NCBI RefSeq assembly: GCF_046591575.1
Contig: NZ_JBIQWA010000004.1
Span: forward strand, 372,001 to 436,000
Direction: 5' to 3'
DNA length: 64,000 nt
From: Marivita sp046591575
GTDB taxonomy: Bacteria; Pseudomonadota; Alphaproteobacteria; Rhodobacterales; Rhodobacteraceae
Below are positions 1 through 7,407 of this stretch, piece after piece. The position numbers and the translations under genes are program-made. Every line of letters starts with the position of its first letter. The stretch's first letter is position 1. The notes under the pieces were generated by a model, which had not been told where the DNA came from, made no database searches, and saw nothing but the letters and a program-made list of their open reading frames with translations.

Positions 1-534
1 ATGCAGCTGTTCACGGAAAATACCATTACAACGGTTGTTCCGGTTGTCATCAATCCGAGCAAATCCGCATTCCGCCGCACTGCGCGGCTCTGGAGCGTTG
101 TTCTTATTGCAAATGTCGTGGGCGCATTTGCTGTTGCGACCTTTTTCGCCTACAGCCCTGTTCTGGCCGATGACGTGCGTCAGGCGTTTATGGACCTGTC
201 TTATCACGCAACTGGCATGCCGCCCCTGGAAGGGTTCTTACGGGGAATTCCTGCCGGTATCCTCATTGCGGCACTGGTTTGGATGTTGCCGAGCAGTGAA
301 CATAACCAAGTGTCTATCATTGTCATATTCACCTGGCTGATTGCCCTTGGCGATTTCACCCATATCGTCGCCGGATCAGTTGAAATGGCGTTTCTTGCCG
401 TGCAGGGACTGATCGGGGTTCAGCAAGCCGTTCTTGGGTTTTTCATCCCTGTGCTTTTGGGCAATGTGGCGGGCGGCACTGTGATCTTCACAGTTCTGGC
501 CTGGGCCCAGATCAAGCCAGAGGTCGATGGGTAA
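1..534 (+). CDS. Formate/nitrite transporter family protein, C-terminal part (5' end outside window)
   Basis: This is the C-terminal 177 residues of a formate/nitrite transporter (FNT) family channel, closest in style to the YfdC branch. The opening residues QLFTENTITTVVPV match the conserved FNT segment just after the third helix, so the Met at position 1 is internal and about 100 N-terminal residues lie upstream of the window. Three further hydrophobic helices follow, with GDFTHIVAGSVE and a glycine-rich FFIPVLLGNVAGGTVIF segment typical of the pore fold. Family members form inner-membrane pentamers that pass small monovalent anions. The substrate cannot be read from the fragment. A perfect hairpin terminator candidate follows about 100 bp downstream. 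Confidence 0.85.
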   Translation: MQLFTENTITTVVPVVINPSKSAFRRTARLWSVVLIANVVGAFAVATFFAYSPVLADDVRQAFMDLSYHATGMPPLEGFLRGIPAGILIAALVWMLPSSEHNQVSIIVIFTWLIALGDFTHIVAGSVEMAFLAVQGLIGVQQAVLGFFIPVLLGNVAGGTVIFTVLAWAQIKPEVDG

Positions 535-633
535 TCCCCAGATAAACTCTGAGGCAGGCCCCTGAAATGACAGCGTCAAGCGTTAGTTCCTGTTCAGTCA
601 GGAATTGGATGTCACCAGTCCTTATCTCAAAAG

Positions 634-663
634 AGCCACTGCAGTGCCTGAACTGCAGTGGCT
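634..663 (+). terminator. Hairpin terminator candidate after the FNT gene
   Basis: A perfect 12-bp inverted repeat, AGCCACTGCAGT and ACTGCAGTGGCT, is separated by 6 nt. A short A-rich run precedes it and only a short T run follows, so termination strength is uncertain. It probably ends the FNT transcript. The 535-848 gap holds this hairpin and otherwise nothing I can assign: the open frames there cross the hairpin and lack a ribosome-binding site. Confidence 0.6.
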
Positions 664-848
664 TTGTACGACTCTGTGCAGTAAAGTCTTGTGGCTTTAA
701 ACGCGGTAAGACCCGGTTATATGGGCACCACGAATGCTTTTACGCGCTTTGTCATCAGTCAGACGTCTCTCGGTGCGGTGTGCTCAGAAAAGCGAAACTT
801 TGGCAGATTGTGTAATTTAGACCGGTACACCTGTCACCACATCCACAT

Positions 849-1028
849 TCAACCCTCTGTTTCTTCGGTAGAGATGAGTTGCTCGACGTCATCTTCAGAT
901 GTGCCCGTGACAGACACGAGAAACGCGATCAAAAGTATACCTGCGAACGCAACAACAGCACCGATCCCCCACAAGGCGGGGCGATGACGCTTGGCTTGCT
1001 TTTCGACATTGGTTTTCTCGGCAGACAT
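849..1028 (-). CDS. Small single-span membrane protein (59 aa), hypothetical
   Basis: A 59-codon frame on the minus strand starts at ATG 1028, preceded by a strong GAAAGGAGTCAC ribosome-binding site. The protein has a basic N-terminus (VEKQAKRHRP), one transmembrane helix at about residues 19-41 and an acidic C-terminal tail (SEDDVEQLISTEETEG). I do not recognise a family. The layout (one helix plus an acidic tail) resembles the small protein at 17630-17872 at the other end of the stress island. Upstream is a near match to the EcfG promoter (1057-1081, GGTT instead of CGTT), so it may be a stress-induced envelope protein. That role is inference. Confidence 0.6.
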   Translation of the reverse strand: MSAEKTNVEKQAKRHRPALWGIGAVVAFAGILLIAFLVSVTGTSEDDVEQLISTEETEG

Positions 1029-1056
1029 GTGACTCCTTTCAATTGCTCAATAGGCA

Positions 1057-1081
1057 AACCAACGCGGAATAAATTTGTTCC
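1057..1081 (-). promoter_or_regulatory. Imperfect EcfG-type promoter for the 59-aa gene
   Basis: On the minus strand GGAAC (1081-1077) is followed after 16 nt by GGTT (1060-1057), one mismatch from the consensus CGTT. A CGTT also occurs after 12 nt, which is too short. It lies about 29 nt upstream of ATG 1028. Weaker than the eight exact motifs in the island. Confidence 0.35.
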
Positions 1082-1218
1082 AAAAAATCTGGAACCGATG
1101 CGACCGCGATTGCATTGATCAAGGAATATTGCCCGCACAATGGCGAAAACACAAAAAGGGTCCAACGTATTGATGCAAAAGACACCAAACCGCATTGTTT
1201 TCTGTTTGGGGTTTAGAG

Positions 1219-1350
1219 ACCCGTCAAACGGGTGCTGCGTGTCGGTCATTGTAAACACATCGCAGGAGATGCTGGAGCAGACGTCAAATTTTGCCTCGTA
1301 ATTTGCGCGTTTGACCAGATGCAGGGGTCGCCCGATGGCGACCCCTTTTT
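1219..1350 (+). promoter_or_regulatory. Structured leader with intrinsic terminator ahead of the MATE gene (attenuator or small RNA)
   Basis: The 347-nt gap 1029-1375 contains two clear hairpins on the plus strand: ACCCGT-CAA-ACGGGT (1219-1233) and a textbook intrinsic terminator, GGGGTCGCC-CGAT-GGCGACCCC followed by five T (1324-1350). The terminator ends only 25 nt before the TTG start of the MATE gene, with no gene upstream on that strand for about 800 nt. GTCAAA and TTTGAC at about 1285 and 1310 could also pair. I do not recognise a known riboswitch class. It may be a cis-acting attenuator or the end of a small RNA. Confidence 0.5.
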
Positions 1351-1375
1351 GTGCATTAACCGAAAGGACAAACCC

Positions 1376-2704
1376 TTGGCAAAGAAATACCTGACAGACG
1401 GCCCGGTATGGCACGCGTTGGCTAGTGTCTCTGCTCCAATGACGTTTGGCATTTTAGCGGTTTTAAGCGTCGGATTGGCAGACGCGTATTTCCTTGGCCA
1501 GTTGGGCCAGGCTCCGCTTGCTGCAATCGGTTTTGTCTATCCTGTGACCACCGCCATTACATCGTTATCCTTGGGTCTGTCCGCCGGGGCAAATGCGGCG
1601 GTCAGTCAAGCCATCGGAAAGGGCTCTGATAGTGATGCGCCGGCGCGTTTGGCGCTCCACGCGTTGGGGCTGGGTTTGCTATTGGCGATTGCGGTCGCTG
1701 TCGCGTTCTGGGCGCTGTCTGCGCCTATCTTTGTTTTGATGGGGGCAAGCGACGCGGCGTTGATCGAGGCCAAGGCCTATGCGCCGTTCTGGGCCGTGTC
1801 CTTTCCGTTTCTTGTCGTGATGATGGTCACCAACGCGGCATTTCGCGCCAACGGGGACGGCGCGACATCAGCGGCCATCATGGTTCTGGGGGCTTTGATC
1901 AACATCGCCCTCAACCCGCTACTGATCTTCACCTTCGAGCTTGGCACCCAGGGTGCTGCGATCGCAACGGCGATCGGGCGTGCGTTTGGCGCTGTTGTCG
2001 CCGTTGTCTATGCGTTTCACACCGGCGTGCTGTCACGATGCGCAAATGTGTTGTCTGGCGTGGCGCATTCGATCAGACAGGTTTTAACCGTGGGTGTCCC
2101 GGCGGCGCTGTCCAATGCGATCAATCCTGCAGGCATATCACTGGTCACAGCAGCGGTTGCGACACTGGGCGATGCCGCTGTGGCCGGTTTTGGTGCTGCG
2201 ACCCGCGTTCAATCGGTGGCGTTGGTGCCGCTTTTTGCGCTGTCTGCAGGCATTGGGCCGGTTGTCGGGCAAAACTGGGGGGCCAACAAACGTGACCGGG
2301 CGCGCACTGGCGTGCGGGACGCGTGGGTCTTTTGCGGCGGGTATGGTGTTTTGCTTGCGATTGTCCTTACCAGTTTTGCAAACCCGCTGGCCGGAGTGTT
2401 CATCGAAGATGGAAAGGCCAAACAATACGCCGCCCAATACCTGTCCATCGTCGGGTGGAGCCTGTTTGGCTACGGTGTGCTTGTCACGGCCAACGCTGCG
2501 ATGAATGCCCGCTCGAAAGCAGGGTATTCGGTGGGGTTAAGCCTTGCGCGCATCTTTGCAGTATATGTGCCGCTGGCCTGGTTGGGATTGATGACGTTTG
2601 GCTATTCAGGCATTCTTGCCGCGGCGGTTATGGCAAATGTTTTTGCCGTTGGAGGTGCCTGGTGGTCGACGCGCAGGACGGGCCTGCACCCGTTTCACGC
2701 CTGA
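1376..2704 (+). CDS. MATE family multidrug/toxin efflux transporter
   Basis: This is a 442-residue inner-membrane antiporter of the multidrug and toxic compound extrusion (MATE) family, with about 12 hydrophobic segments in two halves. Family signatures include an N-terminal SAPMTFGILAVLSVGLADAY segment and PLFALSAGIGPVVGQNWGA in the second half. MATE proteins export cationic or metabolite-like compounds using Na+ or H+ gradients; the substrate is unknown here. I chose the TTG at 1376 because GAAAGGA lies 7 nt upstream and the length then fits the family; the longer frame would run through the terminator at 1324-1350. It converges with the amidotransferase gene at 2713. Confidence 0.88.
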   Translation: MAKKYLTDGPVWHALASVSAPMTFGILAVLSVGLADAYFLGQLGQAPLAAIGFVYPVTTAITSLSLGLSAGANAAVSQAIGKGSDSDAPARLALHALGLGLLLAIAVAVAFWALSAPIFVLMGASDAALIEAKAYAPFWAVSFPFLVVMMVTNAAFRANGDGATSAAIMVLGALINIALNPLLIFTFELGTQGAAIATAIGRAFGAVVAVVYAFHTGVLSRCANVLSGVAHSIRQVLTVGVPAALSNAINPAGISLVTAAVATLGDAAVAGFGAATRVQSVALVPLFALSAGIGPVVGQNWGANKRDRARTGVRDAWVFCGGYGVLLAIVLTSFANPLAGVFIEDGKAKQYAAQYLSIVGWSLFGYGVLVTANAAMNARSKAGYSVGLSLARIFAVYVPLAWLGLMTFGYSGILAAAVMANVFAVGGAWWSTRRTGLHPFHA

Positions 2705-2712
2705 GAATAGTG

Positions 2713-3432
2713 TCAGGCGTATTTCGCATCGGCCATTGCAGCGCGCGTTTGTTGGCGATGATCCCGATGCGCCCGTCCGGCATTGACCAGGGCCCTGAAG
2801 ATGGCGCGCTGACGGTGCGCATAGAACAGATGTTCAGGATGCCATTGCACCCCCAGCGCAAAGGGATCACGCACGCGTTCGACCGCCTGAACCATACCAA
2901 AGCTGTCGCGCGCCGATACGCGCAGCCCGTCGCCAAGACCCGAAATCGCCTGCGAATGCAGGGCATTCACATACATCGGGTCCGGGCCGCAAAGTTGCTC
3001 AAGGCGCGTGCCCGTTTCCAAACATACCTCTCGTTTTGGCAGAATTGTTGTAATCTTGCGGGCGGCGGCAAATGTCGTCCAGGCATCCTGATCCAATGTG
3101 CCGCCCAAGGCGACATTCAGCATCTGCGCGCCTCGGCATATGCCAAGCACGGGAATGTTCATGTCCAACGCGTCTTTTGCCAGGGCGAGTTCGAAGCAGT
3201 CTCGTGCTGGATCTAGCCGGGCGGAAAGACCGATTTTGCCACCATAAAGTTCGGGGCCGACATCATCCCCACCCCCGATAATCACGCCATCAACAGCATC
3301 GAGGTCAAAATCGCGCGTCGCATCGCAGCGTAGCGCACGGCCACCCGTCAGCCAGACATTCAATGCGATCAGGGGAAACACACGCCACCCCGTGCGTTTG
3401 GACACGCTTACACCGATCAGCGGGCGGGTCAT
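2713..3432 (-). CDS. Class I glutamine amidotransferase-like gamma-glutamyl hydrolase (peptidase C26, PuuD-like)
   Basis: A 239-residue class I glutamine amidotransferase fold of the peptidase C26 type. The nucleophile elbow GICRGAQ is at about residues 97-103, and HPEH at about 198-201 gives the His and Glu of the triad. GIPLI-type entry (MTRPLIGVSVS) and IIGGGDDVGPELYG are also typical. Characterised relatives hydrolyse gamma-glutamyl bonds, for example gamma-Glu-GABA in PuuD. It overlaps the upstream amidoligase by 4 nt (ATGA), so the two are translationally coupled. No synthetase for purine, pyrimidine or tryptophan lies nearby, which argues for the hydrolase type. It probably processes a glutamyl or isopeptide product of its partner; that is inference. 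Confidence 0.85.
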   Translation of the reverse strand: MTRPLIGVSVSKRTGWRVFPLIALNVWLTGGRALRCDATRDFDLDAVDGVIIGGGDDVGPELYGGKIGLSARLDPARDCFELALAKDALDMNIPVLGICRGAQMLNVALGGTLDQDAWTTFAAARKITTILPKREVCLETGTRLEQLCGPDPMYVNALHSQAISGLGDGLRVSARDSFGMVQAVERVRDPFALGVQWHPEHLFYAHRQRAIFRALVNAGRAHRDHRQQTRAAMADAKYA

Positions 3433-4391
3433 TTGAGGTCTCCCAGATTATATTCAGACAAAATCTCAGCCGACGTTTCGGCCCAGTCATTCATGCGTAA
3501 AAACCCGGTTTTTCGGGTGGCCCATGCTTGGGTCAGTTTTCGCATCAGTGCCGAATTGGCCGCCACCATTTCAACCAGATGCCAAAGCGCCCACGGCTGT
3601 CTCAAATCCCAGGACGGCTCGTCAATCCGACAATCCGGCATACGAAAATGAAAGGTTGGACGCGCCGCAGTTTTGGTCTTGGAAAACGACGCGGCAAACG
3701 TCTCTGGACAGGCAAATTTAAGCAAAGGCAGCAGATCCAGCCCATGATTTCGCGAGTGGATATGTTTGGCGGTGACCTTAAGGACATCTTCAATGCCGGT
3801 AATTTTGTCCTCAAGCATTTCGGTGACAAACTCGGCCGGCCATGGTGCCACAAACGGCAAGGCACGCCGGGTCAAATCAAGGTGTTCAACATGCCGTAGG
3901 TGATCTTCCAAAAGCCCAAACGCCCGGATTGTCGCCAAACTGTGCGGATCGTCCGGGTCAACCACTTCGGGATTCAAATGGACGCCAAAGCCCAATAACA
4001 CGCCTGCGCGTGATCCGGTCGCCCCGGCCTTGCGCAGTTTGGGCAAAAACGCATTAAAGCGTTCAAGGCCCTCCATATCCAGCGGATCGGTGATGATCTC
4101 AAGCGGGACAATTCCGGTTGCGGCGTCCAGCCCTCTGCGCACAATCTCATTGTCACTATCCTGTCGCGCCGGGGTGTCCAATTCAACCGTCACATCGCCA
4201 ATCTGTGTCCCGACCACTTTGCGAAGGAACGGGTCTGTTCCTTCAAACTCACCGCCAAGCGTGTCTTTCACGATAGCGCAAATGTCTTCGATATCCAGCC
4301 CGGCCAATTCAATTTCCACCCCGGTTTTCCGGGGCACGCCGTTTTGCGTGTCGGGGTAAGGCAAAGGCGCAAAGCCTGAGGCGGCATGCAT
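3429..4391 (-). CDS. Putative amidoligase (Amidoligase_2, glutamine-synthetase-like fold)
   Basis: A 320-residue protein matching the putative amidoligase family (PF12224 type), which has the glutamate-cysteine-ligase/glutamine-synthetase fold and is predicted to form amide or isopeptide bonds with ATP. The early TGVEIELAGL segment (about 23-32) carries the paired acidic metal ligands of the first core strand. FGVHLNPEV, HSRNHGLDLLPLL and RPTFHFRMPDC are further conserved-looking blocks. The start ATG 4391 has GGAG spaced 5 nt upstream. An exact EcfG promoter motif lies at 4425-4450. The pairing with a C26-type hydrolase has been noted for this family in comparative genomics. The substrate is unknown. 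Confidence 0.82.
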   Translation of the reverse strand: MHAASGFAPLPYPDTQNGVPRKTGVEIELAGLDIEDICAIVKDTLGGEFEGTDPFLRKVVGTQIGDVTVELDTPARQDSDNEIVRRGLDAATGIVPLEIITDPLDMEGLERFNAFLPKLRKAGATGSRAGVLLGFGVHLNPEVVDPDDPHSLATIRAFGLLEDHLRHVEHLDLTRRALPFVAPWPAEFVTEMLEDKITGIEDVLKVTAKHIHSRNHGLDLLPLLKFACPETFAASFSKTKTAARPTFHFRMPDCRIDEPSWDLRQPWALWHLVEMVAANSALMRKLTQAWATRKTGFLRMNDWAETSAEILSEYNLGDLK

Positions 4392-4424
4392 GGGATCTCC
4401 AGATTTATCAATCTATTGCAGGGA

Positions 4425-4450
4425 AACGCAGGTTCGATACACATAGTTCC
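4425..4450 (-). promoter_or_regulatory. EcfG-type promoter for the amidoligase operon
   Basis: On the minus strand GGAAC (4450-4446), 17-nt spacer, CGTT (4428-4425). This is an exact match to the alphaproteobacterial general-stress sigma factor consensus. The -10 element ends 34 nt before ATG 4391, leaving a short leader. It sits in the 63-bp gap between the AI-2E gene and the amidoligase gene. Confidence 0.7.
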
Positions 4451-4454
4451 GCGC

Positions 4455-5471
4455 TCAGGCGGCTTTGAGTCTTTGGTCGCTTTCTGGCAGACGATCGTCC
4501 CCCGGAGCAGTGATCAGCGCCGTGACCCAAACCAGAACCGGCAACGCGACGATCCCGCCAATGGGGCCCCAAAGCCAAAGTCCAAAAAGGATACTGACAA
4601 ACACCAGCAGCGGATTGACCCTCAGCCGCTGCCCCACCAGGGCCGGCGTCACAAATTGCGCTTCGGTCAGGTTTAGCAGAAAAAACGACAAGGCCGGGGC
4701 AAAGGACATGAGGCCGTTGAACTGAATGATCCCGGCCACAAACAGCGCCGCAATAAGCGAGATCGGGCCAAGATATAGCACAAAGTTCATCAAAAAGGCC
4801 GCGGTTCCCCAAAGTACGGCATTGGACAGGCCAATCAACGTCATGACGCCAAACACGGCCAGTCCCAGCCCGGCATTGATCAGCGCTATGGTCATGAAAT
4901 AATGTGAAACCGCCCTGTCAGCCGTATAAAACGCAGCCCTGTGGGTTTGTGACACCGCATAGATTTCGTCTCGGGTCAGCAGGAAAAAGAACAGTGTGCC
5001 CGCAAAAATCATCACCTGCGCCATGAAATTCGGGGCCAGCCACAATGCGTCGATGATGTTCGGCATTGCCGAGGCAACCGCATCTTCCCCATTCAGGCCC
5101 AGCGTTTCCTCAAGGTCCGGTCCGATCCCGTCAGCCCCTTGAAACAAAGCCGCAATGTTTTGCAACCACAGCCGCAGTTCCCATTGAATGCGCGGGATCT
5201 GATCAATTAGTTCGGTGATCATCGGCCCCAGCGCAATCAGCAGGACAACGATTGCGGCACCTGCAAACAGAAGCGCGGAAAACGCGCTGACAACAACAGG
5301 AACGCCAATCCGGCTTAGCTGTTTGACCAGCGGCGCCAAAACCACGCCGATGACCAGCCCCAAAACAATGGGCGCGATAAGCGTCTGCGCCAGCTTAAGG
5401 GCGGTGACACTTGCGATGATCGCAATGATCAGCAAAGACCATCCCGCAGTGCGCGGTGGCGCAGGGTCCAT
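4455..5471 (-). CDS. AI-2E family transporter (PerM-like permease)
   Basis: A 338-residue polytopic inner-membrane protein of the AI-2E/PerM family. It has three helices at the N-terminus, a soluble middle section (about 90-150), then helices containing GLSNAVLWGTAAFLMNFVLY and LGPISLIAALFVAG, and the family-type LVFVSILFGLWLWGPIGGIV near the C-terminus. Some members export autoinducer-2 and others act as Na+/H+ antiporters, so the function is open. Its ATG overlaps the stop of the preceding 248-aa gene (TGATG). It is the last gene of a five-gene operon whose promoter motif is at 7324-7349, so it is probably induced by general stress. Confidence 0.85.
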   Translation of the reverse strand: MDPAPPRTAGWSLLIIAIIASVTALKLAQTLIAPIVLGLVIGVVLAPLVKQLSRIGVPVVVSAFSALLFAGAAIVVLLIALGPMITELIDQIPRIQWELRLWLQNIAALFQGADGIGPDLEETLGLNGEDAVASAMPNIIDALWLAPNFMAQVMIFAGTLFFFLLTRDEIYAVSQTHRAAFYTADRAVSHYFMTIALINAGLGLAVFGVMTLIGLSNAVLWGTAAFLMNFVLYLGPISLIAALFVAGIIQFNGLMSFAPALSFFLLNLTEAQFVTPALVGQRLRVNPLLVFVSILFGLWLWGPIGGIVALPVLVWVTALITAPGDDRLPESDQRLKAA

Positions 5472-6217
5472 CAGGCGGCTTCCGTATCTGAGGTGAACGC
5501 TTTTTCACCTTCACGCGCAGCAGCATCAATCGCGGCTTTGCCTCGGGCTTCGATCTCTGCCAACTCGGCTTTCAGCGTGGCCTCGGCGGACCGCAACAAT
5601 TGATCGCGCTTGGCCCCCAGCAATGCACCTTCGGTTCGGGTGGATGGCAAAAGTGCGCCGATCAAGGCACCGACACCGGCAACGGCCAAAGCAGTTGTCA
5701 AAGGCTGGGCCTGATGCGCCTCTCGGGCTTGCGCCGCCAATTTGCGGGTGTTGCGCTCGACCGCTTCTTGCGCATCAAGCGCCTTGAGCCGCGCGTCTAT
5801 CACGCGCTCCCGCGCCGATGGTGGCAATTGATCCAGACCGGAATCCAGCATTTTACGCATTTTCGATGCCGATTGCGGCGGTGCCTTCGAGGTGACCCGC
5901 GCGCGCGCTTGAAGCTGCGCATCAGCACGCGCAATGCGCTCTGCCTCGGTTCCCAATGCGTCGGGTTTGGGCGTGGACGGGCGGTTGAGCGCAACCAACG
6001 CAACCCCCAACCCGATCAGTGCCAGACCCGCCGGATTGGCCCGTGCGTGATGCAACGCGGCTTGCGCAATATCCTCGGACGCGCCGGATGCCTTTTCCAC
6101 CGCCTGATGTCCCAGCTTGCTGGGCGCAAAGGCACGGATCAAACTTGCCAGCGCCGTGTGCGCCTGTGCGCGATGATGGTCGGCTTTGCTTTCAAGTGAT
6201 TTTAGATCGTCAGACAC
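5471..6217 (-). CDS. Hypothetical membrane-associated protein (248 aa) of the envelope stress operon
   Basis: I do not recognise a named function. The protein has an N-terminal helical stretch, two short hydrophobic segments (GLALIGLGVALVAL at about 64-77 and TTALAVAGVGALIGALLPS at about 175-193) and Ala/Glu/Arg-rich helical regions between and after them, resembling DUF3618-type proteins. The GTG at 6217 is the likely start because GAGGAGG lies 7 nt upstream; the longer frame from 6280 has no such site. The GTG lies inside the end of the upstream holin-like gene (8-nt overlap), and its stop overlaps the AI-2E start. It probably acts with its neighbours at the inner membrane. Confidence 0.75.
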   Translation of the reverse strand: MSDDLKSLESKADHHRAQAHTALASLIRAFAPSKLGHQAVEKASGASEDIAQAALHHARANPAGLALIGLGVALVALNRPSTPKPDALGTEAERIARADAQLQARARVTSKAPPQSASKMRKMLDSGLDQLPPSARERVIDARLKALDAQEAVERNTRKLAAQAREAHQAQPLTTALAVAGVGALIGALLPSTRTEGALLGAKRDQLLRSAEATLKAELAEIEARGKAAIDAAAREGEKAFTSDTEAA

Positions 6218-6614
6218 GGGTGGCCTCCTCGAATGATGAAAGATCGGTGCGTAGATTTTCCAAGGTACGTTTCGGCGCAAGAGAGCTTTGCTTGATCATG
6301 CGTGATCCCACCAACGCGAATATGGCAGCGATACAAAGCACAAGCACGCTGGTTGCAAGTGCCGCCCAGACAAGCGGAATTCCAAGCGCTGCCAGCGCAA
6401 GCACCCCCGTCAGGGCAAGTGCATGAAACGCCACCAAAGCAAACAACAAGGCAACTGCCAGGTACACGGCCCCGGTTCCGGCCCGATTGATCGCTTGTGA
6501 CATCTCTGCCCGCGCCATGTTGAGTTCCGCCATGATCAAGCCACGCAGGTGTGCAATGAACGCCCGGATCAGGTTTGGTGCAGCGCTGAGGTCAGGATCT
6601 GGCTTCTGTGTCAT
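6210..6614 (-). CDS. Phage-holin-like superfamily membrane protein (holin-X type)
   Basis: A 134-residue protein with an amphipathic N-terminal third (LIMAELNMARAEMSQAINRA) and two adjacent transmembrane helices (about 53-75 and 81-105), the pattern of the putative Actinobacterial holin-X/phage_holin_3_6 family. Chromosomal members occur next to DUF883/DUF3618-type genes in many proteobacteria and are not phage lysis genes; there is no prophage here. The ATG at 6614 overlaps the stop of the upstream gene (TGATG), which fixes the start. It is the third gene of the stress-type operon 7297-4455. Confidence 0.78.
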   Translation of the reverse strand: MTQKPDPDLSAAPNLIRAFIAHLRGLIMAELNMARAEMSQAINRAGTGAVYLAVALLFALVAFHALALTGVLALAALGIPLVWAALATSVLVLCIAAIFALVGSRMIKQSSLAPKRTLENLRTDLSSFEEATRV

Positions 6615-7042
6615 CGTGCAGACCCTCCTGTATTTGAAAGATGATCGGTCCATGGATCATGCACATCGTCATCCGCATGTGTCGGAGAGGATTTCAGAAA
6701 CCGCGCGGCGGCAAATCCGGCAAGCGCTGCCCCGCTCAGAAACAACACCGGGTTGCGACGTGCAAACACTGCAACATCGTCAACCAGCCCATCAATGGAT
6801 CGGTCCCGAAGCGTCTGTGCCATACCCTCTATCCCCTGTGCCAGCTGCGCAAGCGCTGCGGCCTGCAACGATCCGGGGTCAAACGCGTCAGAGGCGCGCT
6901 GCGCTGCATCGGCTGTTTGATCAGCTTCCTCAACAACGCGATCCTGAACGCCTTCTGCAGTCTCGCGCGCGGTGTGTTGGGCTTGCGCCTTTGCGTCATC
7001 AAGCGCTTCTTGCGCTGTATCAGCAAATGAAGATTGGGTCAT
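6611..7042 (-). CDS. Hypothetical protein with C-terminal transmembrane anchor (143 aa), DUF883-like layout
   Basis: The first 90 residues are Ala/Gln/Asp-rich and probably helical (many AQEALDDAKAQAQHTA-type heptads). A single membrane segment, NPVLFLSGAALAGFAAARFL, follows at about 97-116, then a short polar tail. This layout matches small ribosome- or membrane-associated stress proteins such as the ElaB/DUF883 type, though similarity is only in plan. It starts 9 nt after the 81-aa gene and is coupled by TGATG to the holin-like gene, so it belongs to the same EcfG-type operon. Confidence 0.72.
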   Translation of the reverse strand: MTQSSFADTAQEALDDAKAQAQHTARETAEGVQDRVVEEADQTADAAQRASDAFDPGSLQAAALAQLAQGIEGMAQTLRDRSIDGLVDDVAVFARRNPVLFLSGAALAGFAAARFLKSSPTHADDDVHDPWTDHLSNTGGSAR

Positions 7043-7051
7043 TTCCGTCTC

Positions 7052-7297
7052 CTATGCCTTGGCCGGTACGGCCAGTATTTCTATTTTTGAAGATAGCGCA
7101 TTGCGCTGTGTTAATAGGATTTCGTTCAAATCGCCACGGTGCTGCATTCCATCAACGGCTTTATCCTCATCGAACAGCATCCGATACTGGCACTGCTCCA
7201 CAGCATCTAAAAGGTCGTAGCCGTCATTCATGTCAACACAGGCGTCCACTAGGTTGTGCAGGGCGTCCCGTTTCTGTGGAACTTCGAACCGGGTCAT
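7052..7297 (-). CDS. Hypothetical small protein (81 aa), first gene of the envelope stress operon
   Basis: I do not recognise a family. The protein is soluble, acidic and probably helical, with DALHNLVDACVDMNDGYDLLDA near the start, which recalls short four-helix stress proteins, but I cannot assign one. I chose ATG 7297 because GGAGGACCAG precedes it directly; the longer frame to 7393 runs through the promoter motif at 7324-7349. It heads the operon 7297-4455 with four membrane-related genes downstream, all spaced by 9 nt or overlapping. Confidence 0.65.
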   Translation of the reverse strand: MTRFEVPQKRDALHNLVDACVDMNDGYDLLDAVEQCQYRMLFDEDKAVDGMQHRGDLNEILLTQRNALSSKIEILAVPAKA

Positions 7298-7323
7298 CTG
7301 GTCCTCCATGATATTTGACGGGT

Positions 7324-7349
7324 AACGCATTGACACGGCATTCGGTTCC
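7324..7349 (-). promoter_or_regulatory. EcfG-type promoter for the 7297-4455 operon
   Basis: On the minus strand GGAAC (7349-7345), 17-nt spacer, CGTT (7327-7324), an exact consensus match. The -10 element ends 26 nt upstream of ATG 7297. It would drive five co-directional genes ending with the AI-2E transporter. Confidence 0.72.
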
Positions 7350-7407
7350 CTGACCTGACAAAAGCTTGGTGTTGACACCACACCGACGTCCATGTGCGGA
7401 CCGCGAT

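Noticed and set aside
567..815. 82-codon frame after the FNT gene
   Set aside because: It crosses the perfect hairpin at 634-663 and has no ribosome-binding site; composition is unlike the neighbours.
1092..1117. Plus-strand GGAAC-N17-CATT as an EcfG promoter for the MATE leader
   Set aside because: The -10 element has a mismatch at the second base of CGTT and the distance to the gene is over 250 nt. Kept only as a remote possibility.
6210..6614. Prophage remnant suggested by the holin-like protein
   Set aside because: No endolysin, tail or integrase genes nearby; the gene is embedded in a stress operon and such holin-like proteins are common on chromosomes.
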